Positions 11,044 to 21,217 of a stretch of 64,000 nt of DNA are shown here, in pieces; position 1 is the stretch's first letter, and every line of letters starts with the position of its first letter. A model generated the notes under the pieces. The model was not told the DNA's origin. It worked only from the letters and a program-made list of their open reading frames with translations, and searched no databases. Position numbers and translations under genes: made by a program. Origin of the DNA: Vibrio alfacsensis (lineage in GTDB: Bacteria > Pseudomonadota > Gammaproteobacteria > Enterobacterales > Vibrionaceae); the NCBI RefSeq assembly GCF_003544875.1, contig NZ_CP032093.1, positions 2,170,001 to 2,234,000 of the forward strand, written 5' to 3'.

Positions 11044-11065
11044 GATATTTATTCTAATAAATATC
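11044..11065. promoter_or_regulatory. 22-bp perfect palindrome upstream of alaA
   Basis: GATATTTATT, a 2-base centre, then AATAAATATC form a perfect palindrome 50-70 bases before the alaA ATG, inside AT-rich promoter-like sequence. It looks like an operator for a dimeric regulator. I cannot name the protein; Lrp is a candidate only because it controls alanine metabolism elsewhere. Confidence 0.4.
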
Positions 11066-11114
11066 AAATTACTGTATTTTAATAAAGAAATTAACGATTT
11101 TTAGGAATTACGCA

Positions 11115-12329
11115 ATGCAAAATATCGGGATGTCGTCAAAACTCGACAATGTATGCTACGACATTAGGGGGCCTGTACTCAAACATGCTAAGCGCATGGA
11201 AGAAGAAGGGCATAAAATCCTAAAACTAAATATCGGCAATCCTGCCCCATTTGGTTTTGATGCCCCAGACGAGATCCTGGTTGATGTCATCCGTAACCTA
11301 CCAACGTCTCAAGGTTACTGTGATTCCAAAGGCATTTACTCTGCACGTAAAGCCGTTGTACAGCACTACCAACGTAAAGGCATTCGTTCACTGGATGTCG
11401 AAGATGTGTATGTGGGTAATGGCGTTTCTGAACTGATCGTCATGGCAATGCAAGCGTTACTGAATAACGGTGACGAAATGCTGATCCCATCGCCAGATTA
11501 CCCATTGTGGACGGCATCTGTCGCATTGTCTGGTGGCACACCTGTGCACTATATGTGTGATGAAGGTGCGGACTGGTACCCAGATCTAGACGACATTAAA
11601 AAGAAGATCACTCCAAAAACACGCGGTATTGTTCTGATCAACCCAAACAACCCAACGGGTGCGGTCTACAATCGTGATTTCCTACTTGAAGTGATTGAAA
11701 TCGCCCGTCAGCACAACCTGATCATTTTTGCCGACGAAATCTACGACAAAGTGCTTTACGATGGTGCGACACACACATCCGTTGCAACATTGACTGATGA
11801 TGTTTTGGTGATGACATTTAATGGCCTGTCTAAAGCGTACCGCGTTTGTGGTTTCCGTGGTGGTTGGATGTTCCTAACAGGGCCAAAGCACCTCGCTCAA
11901 GGCTACATCAGTGGTTTAGAGTTGCTTTCCTCTATGCGCTTATGTGCCAACGTACCGATGCAGCACGCCATTCAAACGGCACTAGGCGGCTACCAAAGCA
12001 TTAACGAATTAATCTTACCGGGCGGCCGCTTACTTGAACAGCGCAACCGTGCATGGGAGCTGATCAACCAAGTACCTGGCGTTTCTTGTGTGAAACCAAA
12101 AGGCGCAATGTATCTGTTCCCAAAAATTGATACTAAGATGTACAACATCAAGAACGACCAACAGATGGTGCTCGACTTTTTGAAACAAGAAAAAGTACTT
12201 CTTGTGCAAGGTTCGGGATTCAACTGGCCTAAGCCTGACCATTTCCGTATCGTGACGCTGCCACACGTAGAAGACCTTGAAACGGCAATTGGACGTTTTG
12301 AGCGATTCCTATCGACGTACAGCCAGTAG
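11115..12329 (+). CDS. alaA: Glutamate-pyruvate aminotransferase AlaA
   Basis: A 404-residue class I/II PLP aminotransferase. The start MQNIGMSSKLDNVCYDIRGP matches AlaA enzymes, which make alanine from pyruvate and glutamate. Visible landmarks are the NIGNPAPFGF substrate loop, the NPNNPTGAVY block, DEIYDKV with the PLP-contacting Asp, and the SKAYRVCGFRGGW block with the catalytic Lys in FNGLSKAYR. It is transcribed alone, away from menF, with a palindrome in the promoter region and a strong terminator after it. No damage is seen. Confidence 0.93.
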   Translation: MQNIGMSSKLDNVCYDIRGPVLKHAKRMEEEGHKILKLNIGNPAPFGFDAPDEILVDVIRNLPTSQGYCDSKGIYSARKAVVQHYQRKGIRSLDVEDVYVGNGVSELIVMAMQALLNNGDEMLIPSPDYPLWTASVALSGGTPVHYMCDEGADWYPDLDDIKKKITPKTRGIVLINPNNPTGAVYNRDFLLEVIEIARQHNLIIFADEIYDKVLYDGATHTSVATLTDDVLVMTFNGLSKAYRVCGFRGGWMFLTGPKHLAQGYISGLELLSSMRLCANVPMQHAIQTALGGYQSINELILPGGRLLEQRNRAWELINQVPGVSCVKPKGAMYLFPKIDTKMYNIKNDQQMVLDFLKQEKVLLVQGSGFNWPKPDHFRIVTLPHVEDLETAIGRFERFLSTYSQ

Positions 12330-12359
12330 TAATTACTGCTGATCTCTCATATGCTTAGA

Positions 12360-12383
12360 GGAGCTCCCAGTGAGCTCCTTTTT
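12360..12383 (+). terminator. Rho-independent terminator after alaA
   Basis: GGAGCTC pairs with GAGCTCC around a 5-base loop and is followed by five T residues. It lies 30 bases after the alaA stop. Confidence 0.8.
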
Positions 12384-12442
12384 CATATCTATTATCCACA
12401 CCTCAACATAAAGCTGAATATGTGGGTAGACAGGAGAGAGCA

Positions 12443-12961
12443 ATGAAAGAAAGCCATTTTTTTGCCCATTTGGCACGCATGAAGCTGATCCAGCGCTGGC
12501 CTTTGATGCGTTCAGTCTCGCCAGAAAACGTGTCTGAGCACAGCCTGCAAGTCGCCTTTGTTGCTCACGCCCTCGCTCTCATTAAAAACAAGAAATTTGG
12601 CGGTACCCTAAACCCAGAGCGTATTGCTATTCTTGCGATGTATCATGACTCAAGTGAAGTATTAACGGGGGATTTGCCTACACCGGTCAAATACTACAAC
12701 CCAGAAATTGCAAAAGAATATAAGAAGATAGAAGCTGCAGCGGAGCAAAAACTGCTCTCGATGTTGCCGGAAGAGTTTCAAGATGATTTTGCACCTTACC
12801 TCCTCTCTCATTCCGCCCATGAAGAAGACGCTAAGATCGTCAAACAAGCCGACTCCATTTGTGCCTACTTAAAATGTTTAGAAGAACTCAGTGCAGGAAA
12901 CCACGAATTTGCTCTGGCAAAAAAACGTCTCGACATCACGTTACAAGAAAGAAAACCCTGA
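12443..12961 (+). CDS. yfbR: 5'-deoxynucleotidase YfbR (C-terminus frame-shifted)
   Basis: YfbR is an HD-domain phosphatase that removes phosphate from dNMPs. The metal-binding motifs are H in [12 protein letters not shown] and the HD pair in MYHDSSE. I start at ATG 12443 ([13 protein letters not shown]), which has AGGAGAG upstream. As read, the frame ends at 12961 with LQERKP (172 aa). The next frame continues with [18 protein letters not shown] and LDEIS to a stop at 13023-13025, which is the normal YfbR tail. Removing one A from the run 12952-12955 joins them into 193 residues. It is probably a sequencing error rather than a true truncation. It lies directly upstream of a dGTPase-like gene, another nucleotide-pool enzyme. 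Confidence 0.88.
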   Translation: MKESHFFAHLARMKLIQRWPLMRSVSPENVSEHSLQVAFVAHALALIKNKKFGGTLNPERIAILAMYHDSSEVLTGDLPTPVKYYNPEIAKEYKKIEAAAEQKLLSMLPEEFQDDFAPYLLSHSAHEEDAKIVKQADSICAYLKCLEELSAGNHEFALAKKRLDITLQERKP

Positions 12962-13040
12962 AATGGAATATTTCCTCCATACCTTTGCGCCCAGCTTTGA
13001 GTTATCTTTAGATGAAATCAGCTAGTTAACGGAGAGTCCC

Positions 13041-14390
13041 GTGTCATTTGATTTACCAAGCCAGTGGCAAGAACGCCATGATGATGAGCATAAAATCCGT
13101 CGTGATGACCACCGTAGCCCGTATCAACGAGATCGCGCACGGATCCTACACTCTGCAGCTTTTCGTCGCTTACAAGCAAAAACCCAAGTTCATGGCAACA
13201 GCTTAGAGGACTTTCATCGTACTCGCCTGACCCACTCATTAGAAGCGGCACAGCTCGGAACCGGTATTGTTGCACAGTTAAAGAAGAAACAACCTGAGTT
13301 TCGAGATTTACTGCCATCTGACAGCTTAATAGATTCCTTGTGCCTCGCTCACGACATTGGGCACCCTCCGTATGGACATGGCGGCGAAGTCGCGCTGAAT
13401 TACATGATGCGAGATCACGGTGGCTTTGAGGGCAATGCGCAAACCTTTCGTATTGTGACCAAATTGGAGCCATATACCGAGCACTTCGGAATGAACTTGT
13501 CGCGCCGAACCTTACTTGGTCTCATCAAGTACCCTGCACTACTCAGCCAGACGCGTTCAGAGCGTTTACCGAACCCGGTTGAACATCAACGCAAACTCAA
13601 AGCAAAAGACTGGAGCCCTGCAAAAGGCATTTACGATTGTGACAAAGATCTATTTGATTGGGTCATTGCCCCATTAACGGATGAAGATACAGCGTTACTG
13701 AGTCAAATGCGTTGCAGACCAAGCTCAGACTTAAAGCACAGCAAAACACGTTTTAAATCGCTCGACTGCTCCATCATGGAGTTGGCCGATGACATTGCTT
13801 ATGGTGTGCATGATTTAGAAGATGCCATCGTACTGGGCATGGTGACTCGTCAGCAATGGCAAGAGGGAGCGGCAAGCAAACTGGCAGATTGCGGTGACCC
13901 ATGGTTCGAAACTCACATTGGTTCCATTGGCCAGATGCTATTTAGTGGCAAACACCATGAACGTAAAGATGCGATTGGCGGTATCGTTAACGCCCTGCTC
14001 ACCAGTATCTCGATTAAAGTCGTTGATGAACCTTTTCGTAATCCATTACTTGCATGGAACGCGTGTTTAGAACCACAAATGGCAAAAGCACTTGAAGTGC
14101 TCAAGCACTTCGTTAGTAAGTATGTAATTCAAGTGCATCAAGTTCAGATTGTTGAGTACAAGGGGCAACAGATCATCATGGATTTGTTTGAAGCGCTAAG
14201 TGCAGACCCAGAGCGCCTGCTGCCACAGCACACATGTTCATTATGGCAACAAGCAAAGTGCGAGAGTGCCAAAATGCGTGTTATCGCGGACTATATCTCT
14301 GCAATGACCGATGGCCATGCCCAAAACTCCATCGCCAGTTGTTCTCTTCCATTGTGTTATAAACAATGTTTTATAAACAACGCGTTGTAA
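13041..14390 (+). CDS. dgt: dGTP triphosphohydrolase-like HD protein (C-terminus frame-shifted)
   Basis: An HD-domain protein of the deoxyguanosinetriphosphate triphosphohydrolase family, which hydrolyses dNTPs to deoxynucleosides and triphosphate. HRTRLTHSLEAAQLG and LAHDIGHPPYGHGG carry the H...HD metal ligands, and MELADDIAYGVHDLEDA carries the final Asp. The start is GTG 13041 with GGAGAG upstream. As read, the last 22 residues (from NSIASC) do not fit the family. Adding one A to the run 14323-14326 gives LHRQLFSSIVL and a stop at 14360-14362, for about 440 residues. Family members set dNTP pools and some limit phage growth; a defence role here is not shown. Confidence 0.88.
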   Translation: MSFDLPSQWQERHDDEHKIRRDDHRSPYQRDRARILHSAAFRRLQAKTQVHGNSLEDFHRTRLTHSLEAAQLGTGIVAQLKKKQPEFRDLLPSDSLIDSLCLAHDIGHPPYGHGGEVALNYMMRDHGGFEGNAQTFRIVTKLEPYTEHFGMNLSRRTLLGLIKYPALLSQTRSERLPNPVEHQRKLKAKDWSPAKGIYDCDKDLFDWVIAPLTDEDTALLSQMRCRPSSDLKHSKTRFKSLDCSIMELADDIAYGVHDLEDAIVLGMVTRQQWQEGAASKLADCGDPWFETHIGSIGQMLFSGKHHERKDAIGGIVNALLTSISIKVVDEPFRNPLLAWNACLEPQMAKALEVLKHFVSKYVIQVHQVQIVEYKGQQIIMDLFEALSADPERLLPQHTCSLWQQAKCESAKMRVIADYISAMTDGHAQNSIASCSLPLCYKQCFINNAL

Positions 14391-14443
14391 CCGTGTGTTG
14401 TAAATCAAACGTTCAACAATAAGCTGTTTGCGTTTGCAATAGA

Positions 14444-15061
14444 CTACTCACCTTTCAGATAGTTCTTCTCAAATACGCCCGGAGGCATCTGGGCGATTTG
14501 AAACTCAATCATTTTTTCAAAAACATTCAAAAGCGGTGAAAAATCTTTGTTTGGCTCAAGCAAGCTTAAAGCGTAGTAACCCGCCTCTACTGTCGACAAG
14601 CTGTTTTCAGATGGTGCTTTACGAATCGTATAATGGCCTTGAAGATCTTCAGGTAGCTTGACCGTTGGTAGGCAGTGTAAATTAGTCGAAAGCTGCCACA
14701 TTTTGTAGGCTTTCTTCCACGTACCATCAAGCAAGATAAGACGCATTTTTTTGTGTTTCGTCACGCTACTATTGGCAAGTTCAGACAGACAAAGCGAAGA
14801 TTCCGATGGGTACAGAATAAAGTGTTGATAGTGGTCATCTGCAAGATATTCATTGAGCAATGCATCGTTAGAAAAATCCTCACCAATCAGACAAGTACAA
14901 CAATTTAAACTCAAATTGAGAATCCGTGCCGTACCCAGAGGACGATGTTCTTCACTCGTATGCTGAAGAATGATAAGTTCAATCTCGTTTCCTAGCGGTA
15001 CAACCCATTGGCAAATACAAGCTTTGCGTGATTTTCCACATTGAGAACAATAACGAGACAT
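14444..15061 (-). CDS. DTW-domain tRNA-uridine aminocarboxypropyltransferase
   Basis: The 205-residue DTW-domain protein has an N-terminal zinc-like cluster CSQCGKSRKACIC and the LILLDGTWKKAYKM motif that gives the family its name. Characterised members (TapT/YfiP in E. coli) add the acp group to a uridine in tRNA variable loops using S-adenosylmethionine. Family assignment is strong, but which tRNA position it modifies is inferred. Its ATG lies a few bases from the start of the divergent rhombosortase gene, so the two must share a very short promoter region. Confidence 0.85.
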   Translation of the reverse strand: MSRYCSQCGKSRKACICQWVVPLGNEIELIILQHTSEEHRPLGTARILNLSLNCCTCLIGEDFSNDALLNEYLADDHYQHFILYPSESSLCLSELANSSVTKHKKMRLILLDGTWKKAYKMWQLSTNLHCLPTVKLPEDLQGHYTIRKAPSENSLSTVEAGYYALSLLEPNKDFSPLLNVFEKMIEFQIAQMPPGVFEKNYLKGE

Positions 15062-15064
15062 AGT

Positions 15065-15616
15065 GTGAACCTTTATACATTGCTGAGCATCATCAGCATT
15101 ATCTGTTTAATACTTCAATTCGAACCGATGGCAAGCCTTACCGAATGGCACGCTTATAATATACGCCACGGTGAATGGTGGCGAATCGTAACAGGAAATC
15201 TCACCCATACCAACTTTGCTCACCTTGGAATGAACATTGCTGCATTGTGGATCATTGGTTTTATTTTTCGTCCTACCACGCGCAACTTTCTCGTTGTCTT
15301 TATATTGCTGTGTACTTTTGTTGGAACGATAAATCTATTTACCAGCCTGTCCATTTATGTCGGTCTATCCGGTGTATTGCATGGACTTTTTGGTTTTTGG
15401 GCACTAAGAGAAGTTTTCGAGGGTAGAAGAAGCAGTGTGCTGTTAGTTGTCGGCCTGATTGCGAAAATTGCTTGGGAGCAGCTCTATGGCCCCTCTGTAA
15501 GCACTGCAGCAATGATTGGCGCAAAGGTTGCCATTGACGCCCATTTGATTGGCGCGATTGGTGGCTTAACAATGGTGTGCATAGAAAAAGGCTTAAAGCG
15601 TCGTGTTTTTGGCTAA
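15065..15616 (+). CDS. rrtA: Rhombosortase (rhomboid-family protease)
   Basis: A short six-helix rhomboid protease. The catalytic Ser lies in YVGLSGVLHGLFGFWALRE (G-L-S-G) and the partner His in AIDAHLIGAIGG. The W-W-R loop (GEWWRIVTGNLTHTNFAHLGMN) is also typical. Rhombosortases process proteins with GlyGly-CTERM tails before type II secretion in Vibrio and relatives. I place the start at GTG 15065 (MNLYTLL), since the earlier TTG at 15041 would overlap the divergent DTW gene. No GlyGly-CTERM substrate is visible in the window. Confidence 0.85.
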   Translation: MNLYTLLSIISIICLILQFEPMASLTEWHAYNIRHGEWWRIVTGNLTHTNFAHLGMNIAALWIIGFIFRPTTRNFLVVFILLCTFVGTINLFTSLSIYVGLSGVLHGLFGFWALREVFEGRRSSVLLVVGLIAKIAWEQLYGPSVSTAAMIGAKVAIDAHLIGAIGGLTMVCIEKGLKRRVFG

Positions 15617-15755
15617 TCGTTCGCAATCAATAAAAAAGCCCGAACCCTAAAAGTCATCGGCTCGGGACAGCAGCAATCGGATGAAACTGATTTATCTGTT
15701 TTCTCAGTAATCAAGATATTCTTATTAAGTCTTGATTTTTACGCGAGCGATACCG

Positions 15756-16070
15756 TTAAAGTAGGATTCGGTCCTCATTTTTCTTCACGGTGGCATCGCC
15801 AATACCTTTTACATTCGTCAAATCTGCGGCCGTTTTAAATGGCCCATGCTCCTTACGGTAATCAACGATATCTTGTGCTTTCTTTTCACCGATACCGTTA
15901 AGCAAACTCGCAATTTCTTGTGCCGAAGCGGTATTCACGTTTACGGTAATTTCAATACCGTCATACTTTGCTGCTTTATTGCTTGACGTCTCTGCGCTGC
16001 CAGTTTGGCTGTCTGTAGCCCAAGCTAACGAGCTCAACAACATTAAGCTTATTGTTAAAATCCATTTCAT
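15756..16070 (-). CDS. ComEA-family helix-hairpin-helix DNA-binding protein
   Basis: A 104-residue exported protein. It has a signal peptide (MKWILTISLMLLSSLAWA), a short linker, then a helix-hairpin-helix pair with VNVNTASAQEIASLLNGIG and VKGIGDATVKKNEDRIL. ComEA proteins bind incoming DNA in the periplasm during natural transformation, which vibrios perform on chitin. The single-HhH, short form is typical of Vibrio. It follows ppiD in the same direction but is separated by a strong terminator, so it has its own promoter. Confidence 0.85.
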   Translation of the reverse strand: MKWILTISLMLLSSLAWATDSQTGSAETSSNKAAKYDGIEITVNVNTASAQEIASLLNGIGEKKAQDIVDYRKEHGPFKTAADLTNVKGIGDATVKKNEDRILL

Positions 16071-16202
16071 GTTTTTTCCCTTTTATAGCTATGTTAGGTA
16101 TTCATCTCGCTAGCTATTTACTCCAATTGGTATCCGCTAGCGAACCATCGACACTACTCTAAAAAAGCCAATCTAGGCATGAAAGTGACTACCGAAAAAA
16201 AT

Positions 16203-16231
16203 AAAACGGGCCGCGAATGCGGCCCGTTTTT
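16203..16231 (-). terminator. Strong hairpin after ppiD
   Basis: AAAACGGGCCGC pairs with GCGGCCCGTTTT around GAAT. It is flanked by A and T runs so could work in both directions. It lies 29 bases past the ppiD stop. Confidence 0.85.
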
Positions 16232-16259
16232 GTCAACATGCAAATTACATCAAGAATGC

Positions 16260-18119
16260 TTAGTTGCTCACAACAAAGTATTCAATATCTGTATTTTCAC
16301 GAAGTACAGCAACCACAGAAGACAAGTCTTGCTGAGCTGATGCACGTAGCATTTGCATTGCAACTTGCTGTTCTAATGAACTATCAAGCTCTGCATGAAC
16401 GGCGTCAAGTTCGATAACAACGATGTTACCGTCTAGATCTTTTGACTGACCGAACATCGGCTTGCCATCAACTGGTTTTGCCATTGCAAATACCGTTGTT
16501 GCTAAAGGAGAACGACGGTCAATCGATTCTTGCTCACCAAATGCTAGATTGTTTTCAGCAAGAATATCCGTGTTGCCCTCTTTAAGCGCTGCAACAACTT
16601 TTGTACCTAGTTCAATTGCGCCTTGCTCACCTTTGACACGAGACAGTTCAGCAACAACTTGACCTTTCACTTCATCTAGTGGCAATACCGTTTCATCACG
16701 AGCGTCTTCAACACGTACAACAATGATGTGCTCAGGTGCAATTTCAATCGCTTCTGAGTTCAGACCATCTTCTTTCACTTCTGGGCTTAGAATCGCTTGA
16801 ATTACTGCAGGGTTCTTCAGAACTTCTGGTGCATCAACTTGAGAGATGAAGTCCGTTGTTTTCACTTCTTGGCCAACCGCTTTAGACGCATCGTCTAGAG
16901 AGTCAGGGTATTCGAATGCCACCTTTTCAAGCTCACTTTGCAGCTCATAGAATTGATCAACGGCTTTTTGGTCAATCATCTCTTGTTTGATTTCTGCTGC
17001 AACTTCAGAGTAAGGCTTCGCAACCGCACCTTTAAGCTCTTCTAGTTTAATGATGTGGTAACCAAAGTCCGATTTCACTAAGCCTGTCATATCGCCAGGG
17101 TTCTTAAGTGCAAATGCCGCTTCTTCAAATGATGGGTCCATCACATCGCGTTCGATCCAACCTAGATCACCACCGTTTTCAGCGCTGCCAAAGTCTTCCG
17201 ATTTTTCTTTTGCGACAGTTGCAAAATCAGCGCCTGCATTTAGCTCATCAAGAATCGCTTGGGCTTTCGCTTCATCATCACCCTCAACAAGAATGTGAGC
17301 AACGCGACGTTGTTCTTCTGTTGAGTATTTATCTAGATGCTCGTCGTAGTATTTCTTAACGTCTGCATCAGAAACTTGAATTTGCTTCTTAAGCGCTTCA
17401 GCAGAAAGCTCGATGTAAGCAACTTTTACTTGCTCAGGACGAGTGAAGTTATCTGGATTCGCTTTGTAGTAGTCTTGAATTTCTTCGTCAGTAAGATCTA
17501 CTTTCTTCGCAAACTCCGCCAAATCGATGGTGATGGTGCGAACGTCACGAGTTTGAGTTAGCAGTTTGCCTTCTGCCTGAACTTCGCTAGGTAGTGTAAA
17601 CTCACTGGTTTGCAGTGCATTCAATAGTTGCTCACGAACCAATTCACGACGCATGTATTCTGCAAATGAGTCTGGAGAGAAGCCTGCACGACGTAGAGAC
17701 GCTTGGTAGACCTCTTGATCAAACTTACCGTTAGATTGGAACTGAGGCATTTCTAGAATCATGCTACGGACTTGAGCGTCACTAATGCGCAGACCTAACG
17801 CTTCTGCTTGTTGATCAAGCAATACGTCATTGATCATACGATCTAGAACGGATTTACGGAAAGATTCCACGTATGCAGGGTCAGCCAGCATTTGAGAGAA
17901 GTAATCACCCAATTGAGCTTGCATGCGGTTACGCTCATTTTGGTATGCCATCTCGAACTCACCACGAGCAATATCGGTATTTCCAACTTTCGCTGCAACA
18001 TTATTGTTACCGCCAGCAACGTAGCTACCTACACCTGCGAAAACGAAAGATAGGATGATAAGTCCAAGGATAATTTTGACCGCGATGCTATTCACGCCTT
18101 CGCGTAGTCGATCCATCAT
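16260..18119 (-). CDS. ppiD: Periplasmic folding chaperone PpiD (SurA-like PPIase)
   Basis: A 619-residue membrane-anchored protein: a short cytoplasmic start (MMDRLREGVNSIAVK), one transmembrane helix at about 15-34, then an N-terminal chaperone domain and a parvulin domain (RRVAHILVEGDD ... FGYHIIKLEEL, about residues 265-365). It helps new outer-membrane and secreted proteins leave the Sec translocon; the parvulin site in PpiD is usually catalytically weak. Placement after hupB and lon is the conserved gammaproteobacterial order. It is complete, with no frame breaks. Confidence 0.95.
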   Translation of the reverse strand: MMDRLREGVNSIAVKIILGLIILSFVFAGVGSYVAGGNNNVAAKVGNTDIARGEFEMAYQNERNRMQAQLGDYFSQMLADPAYVESFRKSVLDRMINDVLLDQQAEALGLRISDAQVRSMILEMPQFQSNGKFDQEVYQASLRRAGFSPDSFAEYMRRELVREQLLNALQTSEFTLPSEVQAEGKLLTQTRDVRTITIDLAEFAKKVDLTDEEIQDYYKANPDNFTRPEQVKVAYIELSAEALKKQIQVSDADVKKYYDEHLDKYSTEEQRRVAHILVEGDDEAKAQAILDELNAGADFATVAKEKSEDFGSAENGGDLGWIERDVMDPSFEEAAFALKNPGDMTGLVKSDFGYHIIKLEELKGAVAKPYSEVAAEIKQEMIDQKAVDQFYELQSELEKVAFEYPDSLDDASKAVGQEVKTTDFISQVDAPEVLKNPAVIQAILSPEVKEDGLNSEAIEIAPEHIIVVRVEDARDETVLPLDEVKGQVVAELSRVKGEQGAIELGTKVVAALKEGNTDILAENNLAFGEQESIDRRSPLATTVFAMAKPVDGKPMFGQSKDLDGNIVVIELDAVHAELDSSLEQQVAMQMLRASAQQDLSSVVAVLRENTDIEYFVVSN

Positions 18120-18193
18120 AATTTAACTGCTCTCCACAAATGAAGCCAACTGCTTCTAATAGAAATAATGTCGCAATAATATCAGAAAAAGAA

Positions 18194-18216
18194 ATGCGCA
18201 TCAGTAGGATGCGCAT
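18194..18216 (-). terminator. Terminator between hupB and ppiD
   Basis: ATGCGCATC pairs with GATGCGCAT. On the leftward strand the hairpin is followed by TTTCTTTTTCT. It would end hupB transcription before ppiD. Confidence 0.65.
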
Positions 18217-18354
18217 AATTTAAAAAAGTTCGGCTCTTTGTTTGTAAATTTTTGTTCCAAACGCACCGTTTGAGCAAAAATCACGCAACAGCCTATGTAA
18301 ACTCTACCTTGCGTTATCGATAAGACATCACTAGGAAAGAAGAGTTACAAGAAA

Positions 18355-18627
18355 TTAGTTACAAGCGTCTTTAAGCGCTTTACCCGCTTTAAACGCTGGC
18401 ACTTTCGCTTCTGCGATTTGGATTTCTTCACCAGTCTTAGGGTTACGACCTGTGCGAGCTGCACGAGTACGTACGCTAAATGTACCAAAGCCAACAAGTG
18501 CAACTTGGTCACCAGACTGAAGCGTACCACTTACTGCTTCAATGAATGCGTCTAGAGCGCGGCCAGCTGATGCTTTAGAAATATCTGCGTTTTGTGCGAT
18601 TTGTTCTACTAACTGAGTTTTATTCAC
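18355..18627 (-). CDS. hupB: Histone-like protein HU-beta
   Basis: HU is a small basic dimeric nucleoid protein. The 90-residue sequence starts [19 protein letters not shown], has [18 protein letters not shown] (the DNA-arm with its proline tip at RNP), and ends GKALKDACN. Position between lon and ppiD marks it as the beta subunit gene. Separate hairpins before and after suggest a single-gene transcript. The high conservation makes this near certain. Confidence 0.96.
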   Translation of the reverse strand: MNKTQLVEQIAQNADISKASAGRALDAFIEAVSGTLQSGDQVALVGFGTFSVRTRAARTGRNPKTGEEIQIAEAKVPAFKAGKALKDACN

Positions 18628-18758
18628 TGTGATTTCCCCTTAATGTCATCTGTGATTATTTTTGTGATGACTTTCGTTCCATTGTAAAGAAAAAATGTGC
18701 CATCCCTTATATTTCAAGGGCTGACAGCTATCGAGCTTAAGTTAGCTTCCAAAAAAAA

Positions 18759-18789
18759 CGCTGACAAGCCTTTTTGAGCCTATCAGCGT
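18759..18789 (-). terminator. Terminator after lon
   Basis: ACGCTGA...AGCC pairs with GGCT...TCAGCGT. On the leftward strand it is followed by eight T residues. It lies just past the lon stop. Confidence 0.75.
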
Positions 18790-18818
18790 AAAGTTTTACT
18801 TATTTTTGCTGCACATCA

Positions 18819-21170
18819 CTATTTTTTAGCGTCGAACTCAACGCCTGTCGGGTCTCGCTCTAGTGCAACTTTAAGAACTTCGTCAATCCACTGTACTGGA
18901 ATCACTTGAAGATCAGCAATGACGTTGTCTGGAATCTCTTCCAAATCACGCTCATTGTCTTTAGGAATCAGGACTGTTTTGATGCCACCACGGTGCGCCG
19001 CAAGCAACTTCTCTTTAAGACCGCCGATAGGTAGAACTTCACCGCGTAGTGTGATCTCACCTGTCATACCGACTTCTGCTTTAACTGGGTTACCAGTCAA
19101 GCTAGAAACCAGTGCAGTACACATTGCAATACCCGCACTTGGGCCGTCTTTTGGTGTTGCGCCTTCAGGAACGTGTACGTGGATATCACGCTTCTCGTAG
19201 AAATCTGAGTTAATGCCCAGCTTCTCAGCACGCGAACGCACAACCGTCATTGCCGCTTGGATCGACTCTTTCATGACATCGCCAAGTGAACCTGTTTGCG
19301 TCAACTTACCTTTACCTGGCATCGCTTCGGTTTCAATCGTCAGTAGATCGCCACCCACTTGTGTCCAAGCAAGACCTGTCACTTGACCGATGCGGTTACT
19401 GTCGTCCGCTTTACCGAAATCATGACGTTGAACACCTAAGTACTCTTTTAGGTTGTCCATTGTTACCGTCACAGATTTCAAGCTACTATCCAGTAGAATG
19501 TTCTTCACTGCTTTACGACAGATCTTCGAGATTTCGCGCTCTAGGCTACGCACACCCGCTTCACGTGTGTAGTAACGAATAATGCCGATGATTGCCGAAT
19601 CTTCGATCGTAATTTCATGTGGCTTAAGACCATTGCGCTGTACTTGCTTATCAACAAGATGACGCTTCGCAATGTTTAGCTTCTCGTCTTCTGTGTAACC
19701 AGAAAGACGAATCACTTCCATACGGTCTAACAGCGGCCCCGGAATATCCATCGAGTTCGAGGTTGCTACGAACATCACGTCAGACAGATCGTAATCCACT
19801 TCTAGATAGTGATCGTTGAATGCGTTATTTTGCTCCGGATCGAGTACTTCTAGCAGTGCAGAAGACGGATCGCCACGCATATCTGACGACATCTTGTCGA
19901 TTTCATCCAAAAGGAAAAGAGGGTTTTTAACGCCAACTTTCGACATTTTCTGAATGAGCTTACCTGGCAACGAACCAATGTAAGTACGACGGTGACCACG
20001 AATTTCCGCTTCATCACGCACGCCACCTAAAGCCATGCGAGTGTATTTACGACCTGTCGCAGCCGCAATAGAACGACCTAGAGACGTTTTACCGACACCA
20101 GGAGGCCCTACAAGACAAAGAATCGGACCTTTCAGCTTGTTGATACGGTTTTGTACCGCTAAGTACTCAAGAATACGTTCTTTAACCCGCTCTAGACCGT
20201 AGTGATCTTCGTTTAGAATCTCTTCTGCTTTCGCAAGGTTCTTCTTAACTTTCGAGCGTTTCGCCCATGGCACGCTTACCATCCAGTCGATGTAGCTACG
20301 TACCACGGTCGCTTCAGCCGACATTGGCGACATCATCTTAAGCTTTTGTAGCTCTTGTTCTGTCTTCTCGCGTGCATCCTGAGGCATTTTAGATTCTTCA
20401 ATCTTTTGCTTCAGTGCTTCGAATTCATCTGGCGCATCTTCCATCTCACCAAGTTCTTTCTGAATCGCTTTCATTTGCTCATTCAGGTAGTACTCGCGTT
20501 GAGATTTCTCCATCTGCTTTTTAACACGGCCGCGGATGCGCTTTTCAACTTGAAGAAGATCTATCTCAGATTCCATCTGTCCCATCAGGAACTCAAGGCG
20601 CTCTGAAATATCTACTGTTTCAAGAACTTGCTGTTTATCCACCAACTTCAATGGCATGTGTGCAGCAATGGTATCAGCCAAACGAGCCGCTTCTTCAATC
20701 CCCGTTAGCGAAGTCAGTACTTCTGGTGGGATTTTTTTGTTTAGCTTAATGAAACCTTCAAACTGGTTGATCGCACTACGTACAATCACTTCTTGTTCAC
20801 GTTCATCTAGCTCAGGCGTAACGATATATTCCGCTTCAGCAAGGAAGAAGTCGCTTTCTTTAAAGTGATTGATCTTCGCACGCTGCTGCCCCTCGACCAA
20901 CACTTTTACTGTGCCATCTGGTAGCTTAAGCAGTTGGAGAATCGTCGCTACCGTACCTACTTCAAATAGGTCATCAACGGTCGGCTCATCAGTGTCAGCT
21001 TGCTTTTGTGCCACAAGCAGAACTTGTTTGTTTGTTTCCATCGCCGTTTCTAGACAGCTAATCGATTTCTCACGACCGACAAACAATGGAATAACCATGT
21101 GTGGGTAGACCACTACGTCACGTAGAGGTAATACCGGGATCTCGATACGCTCGGAACGTTCCAAGTTCAT
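18819..21170 (-). CDS. lon: ATP-dependent protease Lon
   Basis: Lon degrades misfolded and regulatory proteins in the cytoplasm. The 783-residue chain has the LAN substrate domain from [20 protein letters not shown], the AAA+ module with Walker [12 protein letters not shown] near 352-362 and Walker [10 protein letters not shown], and the serine protease domain with [12 protein letters not shown] (catalytic Ser about 677) and a downstream Lys. The order clpP-clpX-lon-hupB is conserved. A sigma-32-type promoter lies directly upstream, in keeping with heat-shock control. It is intact. Confidence 0.97.
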   Translation of the reverse strand: MNLERSERIEIPVLPLRDVVVYPHMVIPLFVGREKSISCLETAMETNKQVLLVAQKQADTDEPTVDDLFEVGTVATILQLLKLPDGTVKVLVEGQQRAKINHFKESDFFLAEAEYIVTPELDEREQEVIVRSAINQFEGFIKLNKKIPPEVLTSLTGIEEAARLADTIAAHMPLKLVDKQQVLETVDISERLEFLMGQMESEIDLLQVEKRIRGRVKKQMEKSQREYYLNEQMKAIQKELGEMEDAPDEFEALKQKIEESKMPQDAREKTEQELQKLKMMSPMSAEATVVRSYIDWMVSVPWAKRSKVKKNLAKAEEILNEDHYGLERVKERILEYLAVQNRINKLKGPILCLVGPPGVGKTSLGRSIAAATGRKYTRMALGGVRDEAEIRGHRRTYIGSLPGKLIQKMSKVGVKNPLFLLDEIDKMSSDMRGDPSSALLEVLDPEQNNAFNDHYLEVDYDLSDVMFVATSNSMDIPGPLLDRMEVIRLSGYTEDEKLNIAKRHLVDKQVQRNGLKPHEITIEDSAIIGIIRYYTREAGVRSLEREISKICRKAVKNILLDSSLKSVTVTMDNLKEYLGVQRHDFGKADDSNRIGQVTGLAWTQVGGDLLTIETEAMPGKGKLTQTGSLGDVMKESIQAAMTVVRSRAEKLGINSDFYEKRDIHVHVPEGATPKDGPSAGIAMCTALVSSLTGNPVKAEVGMTGEITLRGEVLPIGGLKEKLLAAHRGGIKTVLIPKDNERDLEEIPDNVIADLQVIPVQWIDEVLKVALERDPTGVEFDAKK

Positions 21171-21217
21171 ATAATTCTCTCTTCCGCTTTCACGTTTAAC
21201 GTATTACTTAAGCCAGT

